Shown here in pieces: positions 53,165 to 62,845 of a stretch of 64,000 nucleotides of DNA. The translations under genes and the position numbers were made by a program. A model generated the notes under the pieces. It was not told the DNA's origin. It saw nothing but the letters and a program-made list of their open reading frames with translations, and did not search any database. The DNA comes from Neisseria sp. (lineage in GTDB: Bacteria > Pseudomonadota > Gammaproteobacteria > Burkholderiales > Neisseriaceae): assembly GCF_030527965.1 (NCBI RefSeq), contig NZ_JAUMZU010000011.1, positions 1 through 64,000 on the forward strand. Reading direction: 5' to 3'. Within the stretch, counting starts at the first letter, position 1. Each line of letters starts with the position of its first letter.

Positions 53165-54796
53165 ATGCCACAATCAACCAACAATACGCTTATGCCCAAG
53201 AATACCCAAGCCGAACGGAGCGACTGGCGCGCCAAAGAAATGCTGCTGTTGCAGCAGGTCATCCAGAACCTCGGCAAAGACAACGGCGCCCATGCCACCG
53301 CGCTCAAAACCATGCTTCAGCTGATGTCGGAATTATTCGGCCTGAACCAAGGGCGGATTGTGTTGCAGCATACCGAAGATGAAAACGCCGCCATCGCCTA
53401 TTCTTACGGTATGTCGCCCGAGCAGGTTGCGCGCGGGGTTTACGCGCCGAATGAAGGCATTACCGGCACCGTGCTGGCGCATTCGTATATGATTGTGGTT
53501 GACGACATCAATCAAGACCCGTTGTTTCTCGGCCGTACGGTCAAACGTGAAGAGTTGCCGCAAGAAAAAACCATGTTTATCGCCTTGCCGATTGCCGCGC
53601 ATAATCGAACGTTCGGCGTGCTGGCCTGCCATCGGGCACGCTTCAGCACGCGGGCGCTGCACGATGACGTTTCCCTGCTGCGCATACTCGCCACGCTGGT
53701 CGGCCAGCTGCTGTATATCCACGAAAACCATCAGGCGCGCACTCAAGTTCTGCAAAACCAGAATCAGAAGCTCAAGCAAACCTTGCAGTCGCACAGCCAG
53801 CGTTACGGCATCGTCGGCTCGTCGGCCGCTTTGCTCAAAGCCGTGGGCGAACTGGAGCGCGTTACCCATAGTAATGCCAACGTATTGTTATTGGGTGAAA
53901 ACGGCAGCGGTAAGGAAATGTTTGCCCGTACGTTGCACACCGCAGGCCGCCGAGCCGGTTTTCCCTTTATTAAAATCAGCCGTCAGGATATTGACGGGGC
54001 GGATTTCGACCGGGAAATCTTCGGCCAAGGGGCGCAGCCCGGATTGTTGGAACAGGCCGACGGCGGCACCGTGTTTTTCGATGAAATCACCGATTTGAAC
54101 GAACAGCAACAGCAGCGTTTGTTGCACGTTTTGCAGGAGAATGCGGTGCGGCGGGAAGACCATGCCGAAGCCATACCGGTTAACGCGCGCATTCTGACGG
54201 CAACACGTTTTAATTTGTCGGCAGAGGTGGAAGCAGGGCGTTTCAATGCCGATTTGTACTACCGTTTGTTTGTCGTATCCATCAAAATTCCCAGCCTGCG
54301 GGAGCGCCGCAGCGATATTCCCGAGCTGGCCGCATTCTTTCTGCACCGCTTCAATAGCGTGCATCATCGGAATGTCAACCTCACAGGCGAAGCCATGCAG
54401 CAGCTGCAGCATTATAATTGGCCGGGTAACGTCAGCCAGCTTGAACATTTCATCGAGCAACTGGTGCGCACTTCGGCTGGCAATACGGCCGACGGGCCGC
54501 AAGTGTGGCAGTTATTGTCGGGTCTGACCGATATGCCGATCAAAGCGGCTTTTCCAAAGCCTGATCCTGCTAAAGAAGCGGGCGGCGCCAAACCGAAAGG
54601 CTTTGCTTTGCAGGGAAACCAGGCCCGCCCTTATCTGCAGGCCGATTCCCATTCGTTGGAAAAAATCGAGGAAACGCTGACTTACTGCCGCGGTAATAAA
54701 ACCCAAGCGGCACAAATGCTGGGTTTGTCGACCCGTCAGCTTTACTACCGTTTGGAGAAATTGAAAAAAGCACAGGCGGCACAACAAGAGCCGTGA
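53165..54796 (+). CDS. NifA/NtrC-like AAA+ regulator lacking the GAFTGA loop
   Basis: About 543 residues; starts at 53153 (inside the DUS arm), 53165 and 53192 are all possible, and none has a good ribosome binding site. N-terminal GAF domain (residues 40-195) of NifA type, then an AAA+ domain: Walker A GENGSGKE, Walker B GGTVFFDEITDL, sensor/arginine-finger region RFNADLYYRLFVVSIKIPSLRERRSDI. C-terminal Fis-type helix-turn-helix (YCRGNKTQAAQMLGLSTRQLYYRLEKL). The sigma54-contacting GAFTGA loop is missing: the sequence runs EIFGQGAQPGLLEQADGG. It likely acts with sigma70 or only as a DNA-binding factor, by inference. Confidence 0.8.
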   Translation: MPQSTNNTLMPKNTQAERSDWRAKEMLLLQQVIQNLGKDNGAHATALKTMLQLMSELFGLNQGRIVLQHTEDENAAIAYSYGMSPEQVARGVYAPNEGITGTVLAHSYMIVVDDINQDPLFLGRTVKREELPQEKTMFIALPIAAHNRTFGVLACHRARFSTRALHDDVSLLRILATLVGQLLYIHENHQARTQVLQNQNQKLKQTLQSHSQRYGIVGSSAALLKAVGELERVTHSNANVLLLGENGSGKEMFARTLHTAGRRAGFPFIKISRQDIDGADFDREIFGQGAQPGLLEQADGGTVFFDEITDLNEQQQQRLLHVLQENAVRREDHAEAIPVNARILTATRFNLSAEVEAGRFNADLYYRLFVVSIKIPSLRERRSDIPELAAFFLHRFNSVHHRNVNLTGEAMQQLQHYNWPGNVSQLEHFIEQLVRTSAGNTADGPQVWQLLSGLTDMPIKAAFPKPDPAKEAGGAKPKGFALQGNQARPYLQADSHSLEKIEETLTYCRGNKTQAAQMLGLSTRQLYYRLEKLKKAQAAQQEP

Positions 54797-54840
54797 CGGC
54801 CAATGCCTGTCTGAAACGGCACGCAACGGAAAAACTTTAA

Positions 54841-54885
54841 AAAACGCCCGCTGTTTTGTGCTTGGTAAAACAGTGGGTGTTTTTT
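54841..54885 (+). terminator. Terminator after the AAA+ regulator gene
   Basis: AAAACGCCCGCTGTTTT (54841-54857) pairs with AAAACAGTGGGTGTTTT (54867-54883) and a T run follows, ahead of the transporter start. A single DUS lies at about 54803. Confidence 0.65.
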
Positions 54886-54906
54886 AAATGGAAACCAGGT
54901 GTCATT

Positions 54907-56337
54907 ATGTCTGAGCCAACATCATCTTCTTACGAATTTTTTGCCGATAATCCGAACTTTCCGCGCAAGCTGATTATGTTTACTGTTTTTATCGGGGCGT
55001 TTTTCGGCTATCTGAACGAAACGTTGCTCAATGTGGCCTTGACGACGCTGATGCAAGAATTCCATGTTGAAAGAACCACGGTGCAGTGGATCAGCACCGG
55101 TTTTCTGCTGGTAATGGGGGCATGCACGCCGATTACCGCCAATGTGATTCAATGGTTTACCACGCGCAACATGCTGATGATTACGATGGGCACATTCCTC
55201 ATCGGATCGCTGATTGCCGCTTTTGCGCAAAGTTTCGATGTTTTATTGGCCGGCAGAATATTGCAAGCCGTTTCGGCCGCGTTTACCGTTCCTCTGCTTT
55301 TCAATACTGTTTTGCTGATTTATCCGCCCAACCGTCGCGGAACCGTGATGGGCATCGTCACCATGATGTTCATCATTGCACCTGCCATCGGCCCGACGCT
55401 GTCCGGCATCATCGTCGACCACCTCGGCTGGCGTTATTTGTTTCTGTTTACGGTGCCGTTTACCGTTTTGTCCATTCTGTTGGCTCTGAAATATCTGACC
55501 GTCAATCTGCAACCTTTGAACAAACCGAAAATCGATCTTGTTTCGGCGATATTATCCATTATCGGTTTTGGCGGCTTGGTTTATTCGAGCAGTAATTTCG
55601 CTACCCTAGGGATGCTTAAGGCCGGCATGATTTTTGCAGGGTCGTTGGTGGTTTTGTTTGCTTTTGTTCGTCGCCAACGGATGTTGGCCGTGCCCTTGAT
55701 TGATTTGAAAGTATTGGGCTACACGCAATACCGCTTGGCAATTCTGATTCTGGCCGGAGTGATGTTTGTTTTCATCGGTATGGAATTGGTCATGCCGATG
55801 TATATGCAGCAGGTAATCATGCTGTCGGCCACGGCCACCGGCTTGGTGTTGCTGCCGGGTAGCGTGGCTGAAGCGGTTTTGTCGCCTCTGATGGGCCGTC
55901 TGTTGGATAAAAAGGGTGCGCGCCGGATTGTGATACCCGGCGTTTGTTTGCTATTGATCGCGTTTGTATTGATGCTGTTGCTGTTTCGAGCCGACAGCCC
56001 GACATGGTTGCTGGCTGTGGTATTCACACTGGTGCCGGCCTCGGCCGCCATGATTATGGTAACGGAAACGCATGGTTTGAACGCCTTGCCGAAACCGATG
56101 TATCCGCACGGAACGGCCATTATCAGCACGGTCAACCCGATTGCGGGGGCATTGGGCGCCGCCTTTTTTGTGGGTACGACGCAGGTTGGCGAGCAGATTA
56201 TGCTGATGCAGAAAGGCGCGCCGCAAACCGCTTTGATGCACGGTGTGCATTGGGCATTCGGCGCAGGATTGATTATGGCCGCGTTGGTGGCACTGTGCGC
56301 GTTCAAGTTAAAAAGCCATGAGCGGGGTGGCGCGTAA
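54907..56337 (+). CDS. DHA2-family (EmrB-like) MFS multidrug exporter
   Basis: 476 residues from the ATG at 54907; the frame extension back to 54856 crosses a terminator and is unlikely. Twelve to fourteen membrane helices. Family motifs are LNETLLNVALTTLMQEFHVERTTVQWISTGFLLVMG (D1-like), AGRILQAVSAAFTVPLLFN, RRGTVMGIVTMMFIIAPAIGPTLSGIIVDHLGWRYLF (motif C). No membrane-fusion partner (EmrA/FarA) is adjacent, so it may work alone as a proton antiporter. The substrate is unknown. Confidence 0.88.
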   Translation: MSEPTSSSYEFFADNPNFPRKLIMFTVFIGAFFGYLNETLLNVALTTLMQEFHVERTTVQWISTGFLLVMGACTPITANVIQWFTTRNMLMITMGTFLIGSLIAAFAQSFDVLLAGRILQAVSAAFTVPLLFNTVLLIYPPNRRGTVMGIVTMMFIIAPAIGPTLSGIIVDHLGWRYLFLFTVPFTVLSILLALKYLTVNLQPLNKPKIDLVSAILSIIGFGGLVYSSSNFATLGMLKAGMIFAGSLVVLFAFVRRQRMLAVPLIDLKVLGYTQYRLAILILAGVMFVFIGMELVMPMYMQQVIMLSATATGLVLLPGSVAEAVLSPLMGRLLDKKGARRIVIPGVCLLLIAFVLMLLLFRADSPTWLLAVVFTLVPASAAMIMVTETHGLNALPKPMYPHGTAIISTVNPIAGALGAAFFVGTTQVGEQIMLMQKGAPQTALMHGVHWAFGAGLIMAALVALCAFKLKSHERGGA

Positions 56338-56371
56338 AAATACGCTTCCTATCGAACTATGTATGACGAAA

Positions 56372-56415
56372 ATAAAACCTCGGAATTCAAGTATATCGAT
56401 TCCGAGGTTTTATTT
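56372..56415. terminator. Bidirectional terminator
   Basis: AATAAAACCTCGGAAT and its perfect inverse with a 12-base loop, between the transporter gene and the convergent small membrane protein gene. Confidence 0.75.
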
Positions 56416-56470
56416 TTGGGCACTGCTCAATCTGCCGAAAGGCAGATCAAAAGGCTGTAAATTTTGATGA

Positions 56471-56782
56471 TTAAGCCATTTTGGGCAAAAGCGGTACGCA
56501 CCAAGTAAGCAGACCGCCCACGGCAGCGCCGGCGAAAATATACATAAACGGCATGGCGGGCATTAATAAGGTCATGGCAATGCCGAATAAAACCAAACCG
56601 CTGATAGCGCGCATATGAGCCGATTGAATCAGCAAAGAAGATAAGAAAGCCGCCAGAATGCAATTAACAGCCAGCATTTGGTTTAAATAAGCGGTACCTG
56701 CAATCATCAAGAGCACCGGTGCCAACAAAATGCCGGAAGCGGTTAAAAATAAAGCGATGTTGCGAAGGTTGTTTTGAGGCAT
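56471..56782 (-). CDS. Small integral membrane protein of unknown family
   Basis: 103 residues, beginning MPQNNLRNIALFLTASGILL, with three or four membrane helices (ALFLTASGILLAPVLLMIAGTAYL, MLAVNCILAAFLSSLLIQ, GLVLFGIAMTLLMPAMPFMYIFAGAAVGGLLTW). AGAGAAACCC precedes the ATG, so translation initiation is plausible though not strong. I recognise no family. It is alone on the minus strand. Confidence 0.6.
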   Translation of the reverse strand: MPQNNLRNIALFLTASGILLAPVLLMIAGTAYLNQMLAVNCILAAFLSSLLIQSAHMRAISGLVLFGIAMTLLMPAMPFMYIFAGAAVGGLLTWCVPLLPKMA

Positions 56783-57260
56783 GTGGGGTTTCTCTTACTA
56801 AGATTGACGGATACATTTTATCTGCTAAATCAATCTGGGGGAGCTGCTAAAACTTTTTTTTACCCATTCATACATAAGATGCCTGTCTGAAAAATCGGTT
56901 AGGTATGGTGTAAATGGTTTTGTTTGGTTTTATTGTTGAGATAATTAATTGTTTTAAATATAGTTTCTTTAATCAAGGTAGAAGTGATCATTTTTTATGA
57001 TAATAATTACTGTTGCAATATAACAACCAAGCGGCTTGTATTTTGTTTAAACGGTATGTTGATTAACAGAAACAGAGCTGAATGAGTAGAAAGGAGGATG
57101 AGTCTGATGACTGGAGAGCGGTGGAACGTAGAGGCAATCCGAATTTGCAGCAGGCTGTCTTTATCAGCCGATGCTTGATTGAAACTTTAAGACGAAATAA
57201 GAGAAAAAGAGATTGGGGGCGAGTTATTTTTTTAGCCGAGCATTGGGGTTTTAAAATAAA
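56783..57260. other. Gene-poor stretch
   Basis: AT-rich with a single DUS near 56879. A 71-codon plus-strand frame at 57082-57297 overlaps the dapB terminator and has no good ribosome binding site. Nothing else is supported. Confidence 0.4.
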
Positions 57261-57261
57261 C

Positions 57262-57286
57262 AACGGACGGCACTGCCGTCCGTTTG
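57262..57286 (-). terminator. Terminator of dapB
   Basis: On the minus strand AAACGGACGGCA / TGCCGTCCGTT, then TGTTTATTTT, close to the dapB stop. Confidence 0.7.
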
Positions 57287-57299
57287 AAATAACCTAAGT

Positions 57300-58127
<828 letters not shown>

Positions 58128-58565
58128 TTAACGGTCGGGTGCCCATATCGGCTCGGGTGCGCTTTGGGTTTGCGCAGCGGATTGCTGTTGCACGGCTTGC
58201 TCGCCGTAGCGTGCTTTGAGCTGGTTGATGGCATATTCGATGGCATCGCCTTCGGCTTTGACCAGTTGGTCGTTTTGGAAGGTGAGGGTAAGGTTGCGCA
58301 GCTCTTGAATGATGCCGTTTCGGCTGATTTCAAAAGTGTAGTCCCATTGGTTGGAGCGGAAGGCGGGGCGCAACAGCGGCGTACCCAGCAAGGCTTGAAC
58401 TTGCTCGCGGCTCATGCCCGGTTGCAGAGAGGCGACTGTGCGCGGATCTAGCTCGTTGCCTTGCACGACTTTCAGTTTGTAGGAGGGAATATTGGAGATG
58501 CGCTCGGCATTGCAACCGACCAGGCCGGTGGCGAGGAGGAGGGCAAGAAGGAGGGGTTTGTTCAC
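58128..58565 (-). CDS. bamE: Outer membrane assembly lipoprotein BamE
   Basis: 145 residues. Lipobox LVGC gives the lipidated Cys at about residue 18. The BamE domain is VVQGNELDPRTVASLQPGMSREQVQALLGTPLL, RSNQWDYTF, and LTLTFQNDQLVKAEG. BamE supports the BamABCDE machinery that inserts outer-membrane proteins. Divergent from fur and followed by dapB, an order shared with other Neisseria. The C-terminal Gln/Ala-rich tail is variable in the family. Confidence 0.93.
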   Translation of the reverse strand: MNKPLLLALLLATGLVGCNAERISNIPSYKLKVVQGNELDPRTVASLQPGMSREQVQALLGTPLLRPAFRSNQWDYTFEISRNGIIQELRNLTLTFQNDQLVKAEGDAIEYAINQLKARYGEQAVQQQSAAQTQSAPEPIWAPDR

Positions 58566-58722
58566 GTTGTTACCTTTCCGATGGGGGTCAAGTGTGTTTA
58601 ATAGGCCTTGTTGTATAAAGGTTTACCAATTAAAAACCTTTATCATCCGATAGTGGGCAAATGGCTTAAAAATGCGTATTATAACGACATTCACATTATT
58701 TCGGTACGGATAGAAAGATACT

Positions 58723-59151
58723 ATGGAAAGCAATATCGCACAATTAAAAGACAGTGGTTTGAAAGTAACGGGGCCGCGCCTGAAGATTCTGGATTTGTTT
58801 GAAACCCATGCAGACGAGCATTTGAGCGCTGAAGATGTTTACCGGATTTTGCTTGAGGAAGATGTTGAAATCGGGGTGGCGACGATTTATCGCGTGCTGA
58901 CCCAATTCGAGCAGGCGGGTATTTTGTTGCGCCACCATTTTGAAACCGGCAAAGCGGTTTATGAGTTGAACGTGGGCGGCCACCATGACCATATCGTTTG
59001 CGTAAAATGCGGTAAAGTAACCGAATTCCATAACGAAGACATCGAACATCTGCAAGATAAAATCGCCCGTGAAAACGGCTTCCGTATTGTAGATCATGCG
59101 TTGTATATGTATGGCATCTGCAGCGAATGCCAAAAGAGAGAGCACCGCTGA
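58723..59151 (+). CDS. fur: Ferric uptake regulator
   Basis: 142 residues. N-terminal winged helix ([61 protein letters not shown]) and C-terminal dimerisation domain with the metal-binding [16 protein letters not shown] and CSEC motifs. Represses iron acquisition genes when iron is plentiful. The promoter region (about 58675-58722) contains TATTATAACG. I did not find a clear Fur box in front of it. Confidence 0.97.
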   Translation: MESNIAQLKDSGLKVTGPRLKILDLFETHADEHLSAEDVYRILLEEDVEIGVATIYRVLTQFEQAGILLRHHFETGKAVYELNVGGHHDHIVCVKCGKVTEFHNEDIEHLQDKIARENGFRIVDHALYMYGICSECQKREHR

Positions 59152-59189
59152 TACGGCGGTTGTCGTTCGCTCGGTATCAATTGTTATTG

Positions 59190-59227
59190 TTTCAGACAGG
59201 CATTTATGAAGGAATGCCTGTCTGAAA
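59190..59227 (+). terminator. Inverted DUS pair in outward order
   Basis: TTTCAGACAGGCATT (59190-59204) then AATGCCTGTCTGAAA (59213-59227). The arms are in the order opposite to the other pairs, so the DUS ends point outward. It lies between fur and aat. Confidence 0.6.
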
Positions 59228-59263
59228 ACGTTTTCCGGCATGGCGCTTAATGTTATAGAGTGT

Positions 59264-60004
59264 ATGGATATTCCGTTTTTCCCGCCCGAAGATTATCGTT
59301 TCCCGCATCCTGACGTGGCTTTGGTTGAGCATGAAGGGTTGATTGGCGTAAGCATGGATTTGGCGGTTCCGCGGCTGCTGGCGGCATATCCGTTGGGGAT
59401 TTTTCCGTGGTTTGAGGAAAACGGCCTCTTTTTCTGGTATACCATTGCGCCGCGCACCATTCTTTATCCTGAGAAAATCCATATCGGCCGTTCGTTGGCC
59501 AAAACCTTGCGCAACAAGCCGTATGTGGTAACGGTAAACCGGTGTTTCTCTGAGGTTATCGCGGCTTGCTCGCAAGTTGTGCGGGGAGGGCAGAGCGGTT
59601 CGTGGATTGCGCCTGCTTTCAGACAGGCCTATGCGGCATTGCACCAAGCAGGTTACGCCCATTCGTTTGAATGCTGGTATCCTGATGATGCGGGCGAGCT
59701 GAGTTTGGCCGGCGGGCTGTACGGTGTGCAAATCGGCCGCGTTTTTTTCGGTGAATCCATGTTTGCCACTCGGCCGGACGCTTCTAAAATTGCCTTTGCC
59801 TGCGCCGTGCCTTATTTGGCGGCATGCGGCGTGCAATTAATCGACTGCCAACAAGATACACACCATTTGGCGCGGTTCGGCTCGGAGAATATGGCATTTG
59901 ACGATTTCAGACAGGCTTTGGCTGAGCTGACGGCGCAATCTTTGGATACTCCGGTTGAGCGGGGTGTGATTGCGTGCAATATTATTGATGAGTCGCTTGA
60001 TTGA
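59264..60004 (+). CDS. aat: Leucyl/phenylalanyl-tRNA-protein transferase
   Basis: About 246 residues from the ATG at 59264; an ATG at 59240 follows the DUS and also lies in frame. Adds Leu or Phe to the N-terminus of proteins with Arg or Lys at position 1, marking them for ClpSAP. Conserved LLAAYPLGIFPWFEE, WYTIAPRTILYPEKIHIGRS, FECWYPDDAGELSLAGGLYGVQIGRVFFGESMF, and LIDCQQDTHHLARFG. Two DUS cores lie inside the gene (near 59618 and 59908). Confidence 0.95.
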   Translation: MDIPFFPPEDYRFPHPDVALVEHEGLIGVSMDLAVPRLLAAYPLGIFPWFEENGLFFWYTIAPRTILYPEKIHIGRSLAKTLRNKPYVVTVNRCFSEVIAACSQVVRGGQSGSWIAPAFRQAYAALHQAGYAHSFECWYPDDAGELSLAGGLYGVQIGRVFFGESMFATRPDASKIAFACAVPYLAACGVQLIDCQQDTHHLARFGSENMAFDDFRQALAELTAQSLDTPVERGVIACNIIDESLD

Positions 60005-60032
60005 AGCCGCCTTTGGATGTGGTTATTGCCGT

Positions 60033-60491
60033 TTACATTTCGCCGCGTTGCAGCTTGTCGGCCAGAATCGTGCAGCACGTGGTCAGCAGCTGGCGGGTTT
60101 CTTCAAAATTATGCGTATACCATGGATCGGGCACATGGTTGTAACCGCTTTGGGGCGACAATTCGGTAATTTGAAAAATCTTTTTCGGGTGGCGGCCGAA
60201 ACGTTTTTCCAACTCCCGCAAATTATCGTCATCCATGGCAATCAGATAATCGAACTCTGCAAAATCGGTATCGCGTACGCGGCGGCTGGTAAAATCGTTG
60301 CTTGTGATGCCCAATCCCTTCAAAACTTTTGCGGTGCCTTGGTGCATGCCTTCTCCGTCGTGCCAGCCGGACGTGCCCGCACTCGCGCTTTTAGCGCTCA
60401 GCCCGCGTTCGGCGGCGATTTGCCGGAACAGGTATTCGGCCATCGGAGAGCGGCAGATGTTGCCGAGGCAGACAAACAGGATTTTTTTCAT
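60033..60491 (-). CDS. Low-molecular-weight protein-tyrosine phosphatase
   Basis: 152 residues. The P-loop CLGNICRS (C8 to S15, C-x5-R-S) is at the very N-terminus and the general acid aspartate lies in the VPDPWYTHNFEE motif. Bacterial members act on tyrosine kinases of the BY type or on other phosphoproteins; no kinase gene is in the window. It is a single gene divergent from dapD. Confidence 0.92.
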   Translation of the reverse strand: MKKILFVCLGNICRSPMAEYLFRQIAAERGLSAKSASAGTSGWHDGEGMHQGTAKVLKGLGITSNDFTSRRVRDTDFAEFDYLIAMDDDNLRELEKRFGRHPKKIFQITELSPQSGYNHVPDPWYTHNFEETRQLLTTCCTILADKLQRGEM

Positions 60492-60624
60492 TCGTAACCT
60501 TTTTAAACATACAATTCGGAAAGGGCAGCAGTATCGCCGATTTTCTGATGACCGAGCAACCCGCGCGCGGCGTTGTAAGGTACAATACGCTTCGTTTTTC
60601 TCTTGATTTCAAACAGGATAGATC

Positions 60625-61446
60625 ATGTCATTGCAAAATATTATTGAAACCGCATTTGAAAACCGCGCCGAGATTACGCCCGCTTCCGTTACGCCGGAAG
60701 TCAAAGAGGCGGTTGAGGAAACCTTGCGTTCGCTGGACTCCGGTGCGCTGCGTGTGGCGGAGCGTTTGGGCGTCGGCCAATGGAAAGTAAACGAATGGGC
60801 GAAAAAAGCCGTATTGTTGTCGTTCCGCATACAGGACAATGACGTGCTGAACGACGGTGTAAACAAATATTTTGATAAAGTGCCGACTAAGTTTTCCGAT
60901 TGGAGTGAAGAAGAATTCCGAACCGCCGGTTTTCGTGTGGTGCCCGGTGCGGTTGCCCGCCGCGGCAGTTTTGTGGCTAAAAACGTGGTGCTGATGCCTT
61001 CTTATGTGAACATCGGCGCGTATGTAGACGAAGGTGCGATGGTGGATACTTGGGCGACGGTCGGTTCGTGTGCGCAAATCGGTAAAAACGTGCACCTGAG
61101 CGGCGGCGTGGGCATCGGCGGCGTGTTGGAGCCTTTGCAGGCCAGCCCGACCATCATTGAAGACAATTGCTTCATCGGCGCGCGTTCTGAAATTGTGGAA
61201 GGGGTGATTGTAGAGGAAGGCAGCGTGATTTCGATGGGCGTGTATATCGGCCAATCCACTAAAATCTATGATCGTGAAACCGGAGAAATCCATTACGGCC
61301 GCGTGCCTGCCGGCTCGGTGGTGGTTTCCGGCAATCTGCCTTCTGCCGATGGTAAATACAGCCTCTATTGCGCGGTTATTGTGAAGAAAGTGGATGCGAA
61401 AACCCGTGCGAAAACCAGCGTGAATGAATTGCTGCGCGGCGTTTAA
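60625..61446 (+). CDS. dapD: Tetrahydrodipicolinate N-succinyltransferase
   Basis: 273 residues. Transfers succinyl from CoA to tetrahydrodipicolinate in the diaminopimelate/lysine route. The left-handed beta helix with hexapeptide repeats runs from [52 protein letters not shown] to about residue 235. N-terminal helical part [29 protein letters not shown] is typical of DapD. Terminated at 61487-61520. Confidence 0.97.
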   Translation: MSLQNIIETAFENRAEITPASVTPEVKEAVEETLRSLDSGALRVAERLGVGQWKVNEWAKKAVLLSFRIQDNDVLNDGVNKYFDKVPTKFSDWSEEEFRTAGFRVVPGAVARRGSFVAKNVVLMPSYVNIGAYVDEGAMVDTWATVGSCAQIGKNVHLSGGVGIGGVLEPLQASPTIIEDNCFIGARSEIVEGVIVEEGSVISMGVYIGQSTKIYDRETGEIHYGRVPAGSVVVSGNLPSADGKYSLYCAVIVKKVDAKTRAKTSVNELLRGV

Positions 61447-61486
61447 GGTTCGGGCCCGCTATACGCTATATAAGCGTTCATTGATG

Positions 61487-61520
61487 AATGCCTGTTTGAA
61501 AACTTTTTCAGACAGGCATT
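61487..61520 (+). terminator. Inverted DUS pair (one arm mutated), terminator of dapD
   Basis: AATGCCTGTTTGAAAA faces TTTTCAGACAGGCATT with one mismatch in the core, then TTTCC. Confidence 0.65.
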
Positions 61521-61559
61521 TTCCGTTTGGGTGGCAATCGGTTGGCTGTTTATAGGCAT

Positions 61560-61712
61560 TTAAACGCAGCATAAGATAGCAAGCTCTTTCGGAAAGTGCG
61601 GTAGCTTGATAATACGTTGGTTAAAACAGAGGATATGTGGGGGCCCTCGTTTTATGTAAACACTATATCTGGTAACGAGTATGCTCATGCCCAAGATTTT
61701 GTTGAAAGTCAT
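61560..61712 (-). CDS. Possible small ORF, 50 residues, coupled to the next ORF
   Basis: ATG at 61710-61712 overlaps the stop of the 61709-61855 frame as ATGA. The peptide begins MTFNKILGMSILVTRYSVYI and ends in a stop at 61560-61562. No family recognised. With its partner it could be a pair of coupled small genes, or the two halves of a decayed gene. The basic, cysteine-containing end is unremarkable. Confidence 0.25.
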   Translation of the reverse strand: MTFNKILGMSILVTRYSVYIKRGPPHILCFNQRIIKLPHFPKELAILCCV

Positions 61713-61855
61713 TGTTTTATCCCTGATTTTCCGCCGTCAATTTTCTTAGGCTGAGCGATGTATGCTTCGACTACTTGGCTGGCGTATTGGCGCCGTGCCA
61801 AGTAGTCTATTGCTTTTGCTCGGTTTTCAGTGAGGGTGCCATGCAAAGAAATCAC
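61709..61855 (-). CDS. Possible small ORF or gene remnant, 48 residues
   Basis: A GTG start (61853-61855) after a TAG, running to a TGA at 61709-61711. The peptide contains ENRAKAIDYLARRQYASQVV and ends KKIDGGKSGIKQ, with a natural-looking composition. No ribosome binding site is clear. An 11-bp perfect inverted repeat lies inside it: GACTACTTGGC (61769-61779) and GCCAAGTAGTC (61797-61807). A competing plus-strand frame of 39 codons (ATG after AGAGGAT near 61635) overlaps part of it. I recognise no family. Confidence 0.35.
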   Translation of the reverse strand: MISLHGTLTENRAKAIDYLARRQYASQVVEAYIAQPKKIDGGKSGIKQ

Positions 61856-61876
61856 GCACCGCTATGAAGATTGATT

Positions 61877-62656
61877 TTACTGACCACGGTTGGTTATCAG
61901 TTTATCCAGCGTGGCGGGGCCGTATTCCCGATTGATGTTGTAATGCCCGACATTGGGGACGATTTCCAGACTGGCGGAAAAGCCTTCATTGCGGTAGCGC
62001 CGGTAGGCTTGTTTCGCTGCATCAAGTGCGTCGAAACCCGGATCGGCTTCTTCTTGCCCGTCGGTGTCTTTCTCACCGATCAGCCATTTGAGGACGAAAT
62101 TTTGTTTCAGTTGACTAGAAGGCTTCAGGCCGAAAGAGGTGTCGTTGCTGAAACCGCCGCCGCCGATGAGCAAAGCGCCGCCGCCTTGAAACAGATTGCT
62201 ATGGTCGGTTAACAGATTGTAGCTGATGGTTTCGGCACCGCCGGAATAGCCGACCAGCCAGATGCGGCTTTTGTCAATGGGATAGCGGCGGTAAACTTCT
62301 TGCAAGAGCTCGCTCAGATAGGTTGGGCTGCTTTCTTTTTTCCACCAAGTAAGGCTTCCTCGATCAGGCGTTTTGGGTGCGATCATCAGCAGATTGTGTT
62401 TTCGGGCGATGTCGGCGTAGGCTTGCAGCGTTTTGCTTTGGGCGTCGTCAAATTCATCGGCACCGTCGCCATGCAGATAAACCAGCAACCCGTAGGGTGC
62501 AGAGTCTTCTTCAAGATGGTCGCCGTAAATTCGGTAGCTGCTGGTTTGGCCGGAAGGGCCGGTAAAGGAAATGGTGGTGTTGTCTTCAGGCAGTTCGCTG
62601 GCAAAGGCGGCAGTAAGCGCGAACAGGCTAATGAATAAAATCAGAATACGTTTCAT
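61877..62656 (-). CDS. Secreted alpha/beta hydrolase (esterase/peptidase-like)
   Basis: 259 residues from the ATG at 62654-62656, with GAGAGGA upstream; the 62671 start adds five residues before the signal peptide. Signal peptide ending FALTAAFA. Alpha/beta hydrolase fold with the oxyanion segment YGLLVYLHGDG, nucleophile elbow WLVGYSGGAETI (GYSGG), acid residue around GEKDTDG and His in NVGHYNI. The GDGADEF and KWLIGEKD patterns resemble secreted PHB-depolymerase-like or prolyl-oligopeptidase-like esterases. The substrate is unknown. Confidence 0.8.
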   Translation of the reverse strand: MKRILILFISLFALTAAFASELPEDNTTISFTGPSGQTSSYRIYGDHLEEDSAPYGLLVYLHGDGADEFDDAQSKTLQAYADIARKHNLLMIAPKTPDRGSLTWWKKESSPTYLSELLQEVYRRYPIDKSRIWLVGYSGGAETISYNLLTDHSNLFQGGGALLIGGGGFSNDTSFGLKPSSQLKQNFVLKWLIGEKDTDGQEEADPGFDALDAAKQAYRRYRNEGFSASLEIVPNVGHYNINREYGPATLDKLITNRGQ

Positions 62657-62757
62657 GGGTTCCTCTCTCATTATCGTTGTAATATGACATCAGACTTAAA
62701 CGTTGGTTTGAAAGTTCCTCGTTTGTTTGTCGGCGAAGGCGTATTCGTGAGACTTAA

Positions 62758-62785
62758 ATGCCTGTCTGAAAACTGTTTTCAGACA
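62758..62785. repeat. Decayed inverted DUS pair
   Basis: AATGCCTGTCTGAAAA is intact, but the inverse arm is broken after TTTTCAGACA (AATAG follows). A degenerate GCTGTCTGAA lies at about 62812. Confidence 0.5.
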
Positions 62786-62845
62786 AATAGACCGTTTCCC
62801 GATACAATTAGGCTGTCTGAAAAATAAACCAAGAGCAATATCATT

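Noticed and set aside
57082..57297. 71-codon plus-strand frame before dapB
   Set aside because: It runs through the dapB terminator. The AGGAGG inside it lies after its start codon, so it does not support this start. A 23-codon frame that the AGGAGG would serve (ATG at 57108) looks random.
61769..61807. Inverted repeat as the end of an insertion sequence or a site-specific recombination site
   Set aside because: No transposase, target duplication or partner copy is visible; it is equally explained as part of a small ORF.
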